Positions 37,287 to 44,882 of a DNA stretch of 64,000 nucleotides are shown here, piece by piece. Below the pieces are notes generated by a model that ran no database searches, was not told where the DNA came from, and saw nothing but the letters and a program-made list of their open reading frames with translations. The stretch spans positions 62,001-126,000 of the forward strand of contig NZ_RQVJ01000004.1 in NCBI RefSeq assembly GCF_003999875.1, in the 5' to 3' direction. This stretch comes from Veillonella sp. 3310. Its GTDB lineage: Bacteria; Bacillota; Negativicutes; Veillonellales; Veillonellaceae. The translations under genes were made by a program, and so were the position numbers. Positions within the stretch are counted from its first letter, which is position 1, and every line of letters begins with the position of its first letter.

Positions 37287-38042
37287 ATGCTTCCTGAAGA
37301 ACGTTATTCTGCTATTTTACGACGCTTGAAACAAAATCGTGTAGTTACCGTACATGAACTGGTAAGAGCTTTGTCTTCTTCAGCGCCCACAATACGCAGA
37401 GATTTAGCCTATCTCCACAACAAAGGTTTATTACAAAAGGTTCACGGTGGTGCTGCGAGCCTCACAATCGATCATACAACAACGGACATTGATATGGTTC
37501 CTAAATCTGTCATGTACCGTGATGCGAAAGAATCTATTGCTCTAGCTGCTTCTGAGCTTGTGAGCTCCTCTGGGTTCATCTTTATCGATGCGGGCAGTAC
37601 AACAGAAATGGTATTACACTATCTACAGCATACGAATGCAACCTTTGTAACAAATGGCATTCACCATGCTACACACTTGGCATCACGTCATTTGAAAGTC
37701 ATCTTATTAGGTGGCGCTGTAAATCCCATTTCCTCATCAATCGTCGGTAGCGTAGCCCTTAATCAATTGGAATCGTATAACTTTACTCAAGGGTTCTTTG
37801 GCACCCATGGTATTAGTTTTAAATCAGGCTTTACTACAGAAGATCCTCTTGATGCGTCTGTGAAAGAAAAAGCATTACAAAAATGTCACAATGCCTTCGT
37901 CTTAGCAGATCCATCCAAGTTTGATCGCATTTCATCTGTAACCTTTGCCTCCATTGATAAAGCGTCTATTATTACTACGAAATTACCTAATGAATTATAT
38001 CGGAACTATGCAAATATTCAAGAAGTTGATCATCATCGTTAA
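37287..38042 (+). CDS. DeoR/GlpR-family transcriptional regulator
   Basis: 251 residues, ATG behind GGAGGTGA. N-terminal winged helix (ERYSAILRRLKQNRVVTVHEL, SAPTIRRDLAYLHNKGLL, KVHGGA) and the C-terminal sugar-phosphate sensor domain with FIDAGSTTEMV and VTNGIHHATHLA. Members repress sugar or polyol catabolism and respond to phosphorylated sugars. It stands alone here, so its targets are unknown; own promoter region and terminator. Confidence 0.93.
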   Translation: MLPEERYSAILRRLKQNRVVTVHELVRALSSSAPTIRRDLAYLHNKGLLQKVHGGAASLTIDHTTTDIDMVPKSVMYRDAKESIALAASELVSSSGFIFIDAGSTTEMVLHYLQHTNATFVTNGIHHATHLASRHLKVILLGGAVNPISSSIVGSVALNQLESYNFTQGFFGTHGISFKSGFTTEDPLDASVKEKALQKCHNAFVLADPSKFDRISSVTFASIDKASIITTKLPNELYRNYANIQEVDHHR

Positions 38043-38045
38043 TAC

Positions 38046-38095
38046 AAAAGCTGTCATCCATTGGTCTCTCCCCCATATTGTATGACAGCTTTTTT
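38046..38095 (+). terminator. Terminator after the DeoR regulator
   Basis: AAAAGCTGTCAT pairs with ATGACAGCTTTT across a 25-base loop and ends in a T run. Confidence 0.85.
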
Positions 38096-38221
38096 GTAAT
38101 CTATGAATCATTGTTTATCTATGCATTTATTTTATACTTCAACATCTATCTTTTTCGATGTATTTGCGTTATAATATACATTATATTTTTTTAGTTTGTA
38201 AGTTTTGAAATGGAGATTAGT

Positions 38222-38665
38222 ATGAGTTTTTTCAAAGATTTTAAAGACTTTGCCATGCGCGGTAACGTAGTAGATTTAGCTGTGGGCGTTATCATTGGTG
38301 CCGCTTTTGGTAAAATTGTTACTTCTTTAGTAAATGATGTGGTTATGCCGCCTATCGGTTTATTATTAGGTGGTGTAGACTTTTCCAATTTATTTATTCC
38401 TTTAACTACTAGTGGTGCTCCTACTACCTTGGCAGAAGCAAAAGCAGCTGGTATCCCTGTACTAGCCTATGGTCTTTTCTTGAATACAGTGTTTGAATTC
38501 CTTATCATTGCTTTCTGTATTTTCGCAATTATCAGCCAAATCAAGCGTTTTACACCTGCAGAAGCGCCGGTTGAAGTCCGTAAATGCGACTATTGCCGTG
38601 AAACAATTGCTGACGATGCAACACGCTGTCCACATTGCACAGCTGAATTGGCTATCAAAGAATGA
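38222..38665 (+). CDS. mscL: Large-conductance mechanosensitive channel MscL with C-terminal zinc ribbon
   Basis: 147 residues from the second ATG, which has GGAG six bases upstream (the first ATG overlaps that site). The channel core reads [20 protein letters not shown], then the second membrane helix. After it, the usual helical C-terminus is replaced by a CxxC-CxxC ribbon ([18 protein letters not shown]). The pentameric pore releases solutes under strong osmotic stress; the ribbon may bind zinc and tune assembly or gating. Confidence 0.95.
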   Translation: MSFFKDFKDFAMRGNVVDLAVGVIIGAAFGKIVTSLVNDVVMPPIGLLLGGVDFSNLFIPLTTSGAPTTLAEAKAAGIPVLAYGLFLNTVFEFLIIAFCIFAIISQIKRFTPAEAPVEVRKCDYCRETIADDATRCPHCTAELAIKE

Positions 38666-38726
38666 TAGGTTCAACAACTCCTAGCTTCTATCTTTTTGAA
38701 TTTTAACTTCATACAATATTAATAGG

Positions 38727-38754
38727 AAAGGACTGACACAAGTGTCAGTCCTTT
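38727..38754 (+). terminator. Hairpin after mscL
   Basis: AAAGGACTGACAC and GTGTCAGTCCTTT around AA, a 13-bp perfect stem. The U tail is short, so termination may be partial. Confidence 0.7.
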
Positions 38755-38996
38755 ACCTATAATTAGTATTATGTGAAATGCATAATGCATGATCACAACA
38801 AACCTAGCATATACTTTTATTATGTATATTGCTTTTCAAATATAGCATAACTAGATATTTAAAATCAAGTTTTAAAATATTCATTTCGCAAATGCCAATA
38901 AATCCATTAATACAAGGGGTTCTCGACTCTTGAAATCGGTTGATGACATCGTTATAAACACATGTAATCTAGACAATATATAAAATAATTATCATC

Positions 38997-39026
38997 TTGA
39001 TTCTTTCCTATATTTATAAGTATAAT
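38997..39026 (+). promoter_or_regulatory. Promoter of an orphan RNA
   Basis: TTGATT (38997-39002), 18-bp spacer, TATAAT (39021-39026). No plus-strand ORF follows before the terminator at 39152-39192. Confidence 0.65.
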
Positions 39027-39032
39027 ACACGA

Positions 39033-39195
39033 AATATAGATTATACAGGATAATCAAGACAGTCCCCTAAAAACATAGATAGAGCAAATCATCTTGTTAC
39101 TCTGTTATCCTGTTTAACTATAAAGGACTGTAACAAAATGAATCTAAATACAATAGAGGAAAGTTGATCAAAAATATCAACTTTCCTCTATTATT
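39033..39195 (+). ncRNA. Candidate structured non-coding RNA, about 160 nt
   Basis: Bounded by a good promoter and a strong terminator, without an ORF. It has a GATTAT/ATAATC hairpin (39039-39055) whose ACAGG loop is complementary to CCTGT at 39109-39113. A longer-range ACAGTCC (39059-39065) matches GGACTGT (39125-39131), with an inner AGAG...CTCT hairpin. The loop contact crosses the long helix, as in a pseudoknot. No plus-strand gene follows until 43135, so it is not an obvious leader. It is not 6S RNA or tmRNA as far as I can tell. Existence is inferred from sequence only. Confidence 0.5.
39152..39192. terminator. Terminator of the orphan RNA, hairpin family member
   Basis: 17-bp perfect stem AATAGAGGAAAGTTGAT with complement, seven-base loop, then ATTTT. 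It also faces the 3' end of the autotransporter gene 93 bases away. Its 5' flank (GGACTGTAACAAAAT) is shared with the copy at 58546. Confidence 0.85.
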
Positions 39196-39285
39196 TTAAA
39201 TGTTACTATTGTAATTTCTATGCAATTATTATTCATATAGTATTGCATATCAGTAAATGTAACACAGTATACTAGAACCTATGGA

Positions 39286-41325
39286 TTATTTACCTTGTTG
39301 CATACTTGTCATGGTATTCATTAACATAGCAATTTTTTGATTTTGATCTTCTAATTGAGCTTTCAATGTATCAATTTCTTTTGCCATTGCCACTTTAGTC
39401 ATAGGGATATGTCCACGTTGACCAACTTTTAAGCTTACGCCTACATTAAATAATTTTTCACCATTTCCTACAGTACCGCCAAGGCTAACCATAGTATCTT
39501 CATTTGGACGATAGAATGCACCTAAAGCTAATGCATTACCGCTGTGGTAGTTACCATAACCAGCTGCAATACTCCATGTATCATTACCATCAAACTCCAA
39601 TGGATGTAATGCTGCTAACGCTGCAGAACCAGCTACTGCTTTGTCCATACGAGAGTTCACACGGTTTTCTAAGGCATTCATATTTTGGTTAATACCATCA
39701 ATTTTACTATTAATATTTGTAGTTGCTGTATTGATATCTCCCAATTTTTGGTTAATTGTAGATTCAATATTTTCTTTTACTGTATATAATTGGCTACCAT
39801 TAACTGCATCTTTAGAATCTTTTGATACTTTACCATCAGCTACATTAGTAACTTTTGTATCGTTTGCGTTAATACCATCTTTTGTAACAAATTGTTTGTT
39901 ATCAATTGTGATACCATTTGTATCTACTTTTGTAGCTCCTGTTGTGACTGTATCTACTGTAAGATCTTTATTCACAGCTACTGTATAGATAGGGTGTCCG
40001 TCTTTTCCATTAGTGGAAGGCGTTACTGTCACATTATCGCCAGCTTTTACTTCTGTTTTTACTGCTTTGATAGCAGCATCAACAGTATCTTTACCTGTAC
40101 CACCAATATCAGTTACTTTTACAGATCCATCATCTTCAATAGTTGCATTACCACCTAATGCAGTTTTTAAGGATTCTGCTGTATTTTTTACTTTGTTAAC
40201 TTTTTCTTCTACTTTATGTAGTTGATCACCATTCACGGCGTCTTTGGAGCCTGCCGCTACCTTACCAGCGCCTACATTTTTGATTGCTTGGTCATTCGCA
40301 TTCAATCCAGCGACAGAAACATAGTTTTTATCTCCAATGCTAAGACCATTAGCATCCATTTTTGTTGTTCCAGTTGTTACACTATTTAATGTAATATCAT
40401 CTTTTACAGCTACTTTGTAGATAGCTTGTCCGTCAGTACCCTCGTCTTTAGTAACAGTTACATTCTTGCCTTCTGCTACTTCTGTTTTACCCGCTTTGAT
40501 TGCATCAGAAATAGTAGCTTTTCCTGTACCACCAATATTTGTAACAGTAATTTTACCATTCTCATCAACCTTTGCATCACCGCCTACGATGTTTTTAACA
40601 GAACCAGCCACATTAGCTAGTGTAGCTAGAGTTGAATATAATTGGCTACCATTCATGGCATCCGTTGAATCAGCAGTTACTTGACCTGCTGCCACATGTT
40701 GAATTTGTCGCTCTTTGCCTTTATCACCTACAGATAAGACAAACCCTGTGCCCTTTGCTAATTTATCTCCAGCAAAGTTTGTCAACTTTAATGTAGTATC
40801 ATCTGATGTAACAGATGCATCTTTAGTAGCTACTCCTGCTGTGGTTCTAGCAAAAGATCCCAACGCTACAGAGTTACCTAATGATGCCACCGCATAGGAC
40901 TGATCTGCGCTTCCACCGCCGCCGATAGCTACACTATTTGCGGCAGCAATAGATCTAGAGCCTAAAGCTGTACCATACCAAGAAGCTTGAGCACTATCTC
41001 CAACTGCTACTGCACGATTACTCTTCGCATTTGCACTACCACCTATTGCTACACCAGATTGTGCCTGCGTTCCTGTGCTACCTGCAGATGCGCCGGTACC
41101 GATAGCTATTGCATTTTCTCCATTTGTATTAGCATTTGGCCCAATAACAGTACTATTCTTTCCACCTGCATTTGATCCTGCACCAAATGCTACATTATTA
41201 TCAGCGCCAGTACCCGCTTCATTCAATGCAGCATCAGCTACATTCATGCCAATAGCACTCATAACCATAACAGCGCTCAACACTGCCGCTTTTAATGTTT
41301 GTTTTTTTCCTGTTGTTTTTAACAT
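39286..41325 (-). CDS. YadA-like trimeric autotransporter adhesin
   Basis: 679 residues. Signal peptide to about residue 32, then a head of YadA-type 14-residue repeats (AIAIGTGASAGS, SVALGSFA). Next come neck motifs (DAMNGSQLYS, DAVNGDQLHK, DAVNGSQLYT) separated by two related stalk blocks (TNIGGTGKATISDAIKAG, TDIGGTGKDTVDAAIKAV), a coiled coil, and the membrane anchor (AALAALHPLEFDG to VGVSLKVGQRG). About 40 further residues predicted as coiled coil (EIDTLKAQLEDQNQKIAML) follow the anchor, where classical members stop. Such proteins mediate adhesion and biofilm. Transcribed alone; ribosome site AGAGGA. Confidence 0.95.
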   Translation of the reverse strand: MLKTTGKKQTLKAAVLSAVMVMSAIGMNVADAALNEAGTGADNNVAFGAGSNAGGKNSTVIGPNANTNGENAIAIGTGASAGSTGTQAQSGVAIGGSANAKSNRAVAVGDSAQASWYGTALGSRSIAAANSVAIGGGGSADQSYAVASLGNSVALGSFARTTAGVATKDASVTSDDTTLKLTNFAGDKLAKGTGFVLSVGDKGKERQIQHVAAGQVTADSTDAMNGSQLYSTLATLANVAGSVKNIVGGDAKVDENGKITVTNIGGTGKATISDAIKAGKTEVAEGKNVTVTKDEGTDGQAIYKVAVKDDITLNSVTTGTTKMDANGLSIGDKNYVSVAGLNANDQAIKNVGAGKVAAGSKDAVNGDQLHKVEEKVNKVKNTAESLKTALGGNATIEDDGSVKVTDIGGTGKDTVDAAIKAVKTEVKAGDNVTVTPSTNGKDGHPIYTVAVNKDLTVDTVTTGATKVDTNGITIDNKQFVTKDGINANDTKVTNVADGKVSKDSKDAVNGSQLYTVKENIESTINQKLGDINTATTNINSKIDGINQNMNALENRVNSRMDKAVAGSAALAALHPLEFDGNDTWSIAAGYGNYHSGNALALGAFYRPNEDTMVSLGGTVGNGEKLFNVGVSLKVGQRGHIPMTKVAMAKEIDTLKAQLEDQNQKIAMLMNTMTSMQQGK

Positions 41326-41399
41326 GTTCTTTTCCTCTTCCTTTACCTTTTCACTATAAAATAATCTATAAAATTGTTTATAATTCCTAAATCAAAAAT

Positions 41400-41432
41400 T
41401 ACAGTATTAAATGTTATAGATTTAATACCGTA
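41400..41432 (-). promoter_or_regulatory. Inverted repeat upstream of the adhesin gene
   Basis: TACAGTATTAAAT and ATTTAATACCGTA are 13-bp arms with one mismatch, seven bases apart, 75 bp before the start codon. Operator-like; regulator unknown. Confidence 0.5.
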
Positions 41433-41531
41433 ATAATCAATCACATGTTCAATTATATATAATCTTCATGAAGAAAAAATGAAGAAAATATAAGTTCATG
41501 AAATCTTCATTTTCAAACTTGTATGTTGCTA

Positions 41532-42866
41532 TTAATAAGCAGAACTTTTACCAATGGCTTTCACTAAGCGTGGTCTCCAATGGAAGGCAGCTTGGTATGC
41601 TATATACCCAAACAGGATAACGGAGGCCCCGCCTTGTACAGGAACTTCTCCACAAGCGTAAATCGCATAGCTATCGTAGGCAATGGCTACGGCGCTCATC
41701 ACATAGATGAGGCGACGTAATCCCGTACTAGCGCCCTCAACAGATAACATCTTATTCACTGCCACGCAGCAAAGAATGTACGGGAATACATTGGTCACTA
41801 CCGCTAAGTTAACAAGCTGTGCAAACTGTTCATTCAAACTTTCATCGGTGGTCATCAAAGCTAAGATACCTTGCAATGCCAAGAGAATGAAAATACCTCG
41901 CACCGGAGAATCCACACGATTCACACGGGCAAATACTTTAGGAAAGAATCCTGCTTCTGCACAACTTTTAAACACACGGCTCAAAGTAAATTGCCATCCC
42001 ATAATCGCCCCAAAGCAAGAAACTGCCATGAGAGCCATCACGATTTTGCCTGCTGTGCCATTAAACATATAAGCAAACACTAACCCGAAAGGAGCGGTGG
42101 AATTCACTAACTCGATGTTAGGAATGATACCCGCCATAATATTTGTAGATACAATATACACCACGGCTACTGCCAACGTGCCAAAAAATGTCGCTATAGG
42201 TACATTCTTTTTAGGGTTTTCAACAGCATCTGCATTAGCTGCCGCCGACTCAAAGCCTAAAAAGCCCCACAAGGTAAGGGAAATGGACTGACTAACCGCA
42301 TCAAACACGGGCAGTTCTTGTGGGTTCCAAACAGACACAAACATCTCTGGATCGAACCAAAACCAACCAAACACGCCAATAAATAGGACTGGCAACATCG
42401 TTCCCCAAATGGTAATGTTACTAATGCGCCCTGTGCTCTTATTACCACGCACATTGATTAAAGCTGCCACCATGAGCAACGCGATAGTTGCTAAACTCAC
42501 TTCTAACGGTGAAAGGTGTACGTCAAACAACACAGCCCCATACCCTACAATGGATATGGCGATAGCCACATTGGCAATGACCAAGGACACTGCATAGGAG
42601 TAGTTCGCCATAAAATGGCCTGTCCTACCGAAGGCATATTCTACATAGCCACCTAAGCCGCCTGCTTTCTTTGTAAATAAACCACATTGGGCGAAAATAT
42701 AGGCCAAGGTCAAGGACCCTAGTACCGTAATAATCCAAGATAGGATAGAAATGGTCCCTACCTGTGCTAATTGAGACGGTAGCATAATAATTCCAGCACC
42801 CAACATATTGGCTGCCACGATGGATGTCAGTTGGAATACAGACATTTTTTTAGCGGTGGTTTTCAT
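41532..42866 (-). CDS. PotE-like APC-family permease (second copy)
   Basis: 444 residues, clearly paralogous to the PotE at 16058 (NMLGAGIIMLPSQLAQVGTISILSW against NMMGSGIIMLPTKLAQVG). Twelve hydrophobic segments. It has no decarboxylase beside it and is preceded by a structured GC-rich leader, so it is regulated separately. Likely exchanges an amino acid for an amine or another amino acid; substrate unknown. Confidence 0.85.
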   Translation of the reverse strand: MKTTAKKMSVFQLTSIVAANMLGAGIIMLPSQLAQVGTISILSWIITVLGSLTLAYIFAQCGLFTKKAGGLGGYVEYAFGRTGHFMANYSYAVSLVIANVAIAISIVGYGAVLFDVHLSPLEVSLATIALLMVAALINVRGNKSTGRISNITIWGTMLPVLFIGVFGWFWFDPEMFVSVWNPQELPVFDAVSQSISLTLWGFLGFESAAANADAVENPKKNVPIATFFGTLAVAVVYIVSTNIMAGIIPNIELVNSTAPFGLVFAYMFNGTAGKIVMALMAVSCFGAIMGWQFTLSRVFKSCAEAGFFPKVFARVNRVDSPVRGIFILLALQGILALMTTDESLNEQFAQLVNLAVVTNVFPYILCCVAVNKMLSVEGASTGLRRLIYVMSAVAIAYDSYAIYACGEVPVQGGASVILFGYIAYQAAFHWRPRLVKAIGKSSAY

Positions 42867-42930
42867 GTATCAAGCCCCTTTCCATACATCACTTGAGCAT
42901 TTCAAGTATCCGTGTCGTCAAAAACCGCTA

Positions 42931-42972
42931 GCGCCACTAGTCCGTACGGAATGGGTTCGGATGTAGTGACGC
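42931..42972 (-). promoter_or_regulatory. GC-rich hairpin in the leader of the second PotE-like gene
   Basis: GCGCCACTA and TAGTGACGC form a nine-pair stem (one G-U). Inside it TCCG/CGGA can pair, and a TTTTT run lies six bases downstream on the minus strand. It could be an attenuator or sensor. A second small hairpin (CTTGA/TCAAG, 42892-42906) precedes the ribosome site. It does not match a riboswitch class I know. Confidence 0.5.
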
Positions 42973-42994
42973 AATTTCATTCATTTATCGATTC

Positions 42995-43003
42995 ATTGTA
43001 ACA
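42995..43003 (-). promoter_or_regulatory. Extended -10 promoter of the second PotE-like gene
   Basis: Minus strand TGTTACAAT, 23 bases before the leader hairpin. Confidence 0.45.
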
Positions 43004-43084
43004 CCTTTTACCCCTCATGGATAGATGTTTTTTCACAAATTTTCTGGGATTGTTATAACTTTCTATCATTTCCTTATCTTCCTA

Positions 43085-43093
43085 TGATATACT
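43085..43093 (+). promoter_or_regulatory. Extended -10 promoter of the AgcS gene
   Basis: TGATATACT on the plus strand, about 40 bp before the start codon. Confidence 0.5.
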
Positions 43094-43134
43094 ATAGAAA
43101 ATATGCTATGTCCATAGAAAGAAAGGATGTCCTT

Positions 43135-44559
43135 ATGCAAGAACAAATCATTCAACTCTTGGGCGATGTGAACGGATTCCTCTGGAATAATATCATCATC
43201 GCACTCCTTATTATTGCCGGAGTTTGGTTTACGGCAACCACACGATTCGTGCAATTACGACAACTACCAGAAATGTTCCGTATTTTAAAATCTGGGGCAG
43301 GAGAAAAAAGTAAAGGTGACCATCATATTTCTCCATTCCAAGCCTTCTGTATCAGTGTTGCCTCTCACGTAGGTGTTGGTAATATTGCGGGTATCGCTAT
43401 TGCTATCGCTTTAGGTGGTCCGGGCGCTGTGTTCTGGATGTGGTTCATCGCTCTTCTTGGTGCGGCTACTAGCTTCATCGAAAACACATTAGGCCAAATC
43501 TACAAAGAGCGTTTACCTGATGGCTCTTTCCGTGGCGGTCCATCCTATTATATTCGCCATGGCTTGAACAGCCCATTCTTATCTGTTTTATTTGCCATCT
43601 TAATCAGCGTTACCTACGGTCTAATCTATAACTCTGTACAAGCAAACACCATCGCTATCGCCGTACAACCTTGGAATATCGATGCGTCCACAACAGGTCT
43701 TATCGTAGCAGCTTTATCTGCACTGGTTATCTTCGGTGGTGCCAAACGTATCGCTCAAACAGCTGAGTTTTTAGTGCCTTTCATGGCAGGTTTATATTTC
43801 CTAATCGCATTGTACATCGTGATTGCTAACATCTCTGTATTACCAGACGTAATTTCTGCTATCTTTACACAAGCTTTCACGATTGATTCTGCTACAGGCG
43901 GTTTCATCGGTGCTGCGGTAATGCAAGGTATTAAACGTGGCTTGTTCTCTAACGAAGCTGGTGAAGGTTCTGTACCAAATGCGTCCGCTTCTGCTGATGT
44001 AAATCACCCAGTAAAACAAGGTTTAATCATGTCCCTTGGGGTATTCGTGGATACTATGTTTGTATGTACTGCATCCGCCTTCATCGTTCTTGTATCTGGC
44101 GAATACGTACACACTGATTTAACTGGTATAGCCCTTGTGCAACACAGTATTGGTCATCAATTAGGCGCTTGGGCACCTGCGGTTATCGCCTTATTCGTAT
44201 TCATGTTTGCTTACAGTTCCATTATTGGCAACTATTTTTACGGCGAAGTGAATATTGCGCATATGACAAAAAATAATAAAGTTGCTATTAATGTATTCCG
44301 TGCATTAGTTATCATCATGGTCTATGTTGGCTGTATCGCTGAATTGAACCTTGTATGGAACTTAGCGGACTTGTTCATGGCATTCCTAGTGCTTTGCAAT
44401 ATTACATCTATCTTGCGTTTAGGTAAATTGGTAACCATTGCTCTGAAAGACTATGTAAGCCAAAAATCTAAAGGTATTGAAGATCCAATCTTCGACCGTG
44501 CTATTTTACCAACTCAAAAAGGTATCACTTGGTGGCATAAAGGTCACGAAAACGAATAA
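43135..44559 (+). CDS. Alanine/glycine:cation symporter (AgcS family)
   Basis: 474 residues from the ATG at 43135, with AAAGGA eight bases upstream; the longer frame begins inside the promoter. Family motifs: HVGVGNIAGIAIAIALGGPG, FRGGPSYYIRHG and KRGLFSNEAGEGSVPNASA. About ten membrane helices. Sodium-coupled uptake of alanine, glycine or a similar amino acid. Monocistronic. Confidence 0.93.
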   Translation: MQEQIIQLLGDVNGFLWNNIIIALLIIAGVWFTATTRFVQLRQLPEMFRILKSGAGEKSKGDHHISPFQAFCISVASHVGVGNIAGIAIAIALGGPGAVFWMWFIALLGAATSFIENTLGQIYKERLPDGSFRGGPSYYIRHGLNSPFLSVLFAILISVTYGLIYNSVQANTIAIAVQPWNIDASTTGLIVAALSALVIFGGAKRIAQTAEFLVPFMAGLYFLIALYIVIANISVLPDVISAIFTQAFTIDSATGGFIGAAVMQGIKRGLFSNEAGEGSVPNASASADVNHPVKQGLIMSLGVFVDTMFVCTASAFIVLVSGEYVHTDLTGIALVQHSIGHQLGAWAPAVIALFVFMFAYSSIIGNYFYGEVNIAHMTKNNKVAINVFRALVIIMVYVGCIAELNLVWNLADLFMAFLVLCNITSILRLGKLVTIALKDYVSQKSKGIEDPIFDRAILPTQKGITWWHKGHENE

Positions 44560-44569
44560 TACTATACTG

Positions 44570-44594
44570 AAAGGGTCCTTCGGGGCCCTTTTTT
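44570..44594 (+). terminator. Terminator after AgcS
   Basis: AAAGGGTCC and GGGCCCTTT close a TTCG tetraloop and a T run follows. Confidence 0.92.
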
Positions 44595-44689
44595 CATGCT
44601 TATCATATACTGTACGCTATCCCTTTATGTTGGGAAGCTGCACTATATGTTATAACAATCGTAGCCCATAAAGTATATGATTAACATAT

Positions 44690-44735
44690 AAAAAAGAGGG
44701 ACGTTGACGCTATGTGTGCAACGTTCCTCTTTTTT
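44690..44735. terminator. Second terminator between AgcS and addA, hairpin family member
   Basis: AAAAAAGAGGGACGTTG and CAACGTTCCTCTTTTTT (one G-T pair) with A and T runs on the two flanks, so it works in both directions. Between it and the addA stop (44736-44882) nothing else is seen. Confidence 0.88.
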
Positions 44736-44882
44736 GATCTGTATTACATTTCTTTGTATTCACTGGTATTATATTACAAACCTGTATTTGATCGTATTTA
44801 TTAGTACCATTACAACGCATGTAGAATAATATATCTAACATATCTATGAGATTATTGTTCTTACTAATGTTGCAATCGCACT

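Noticed and set aside
39059-39131. Small MITE with ACAGTCC/GGACTGT ends
   Set aside because: The arms are only seven bases, there is no target duplication, and only one end recurs at 58518. RNA pairing explains it as well.
39033-39195. 6S RNA
   Set aside because: 6S RNA is one long rod with a central bubble; here the helices are short and cross each other.
42931-42972. Possible 5S rRNA fragment, because of CGGAATGGG
   Set aside because: Only about nine bases agree and the 5S architecture is missing; treated as a leader hairpin.
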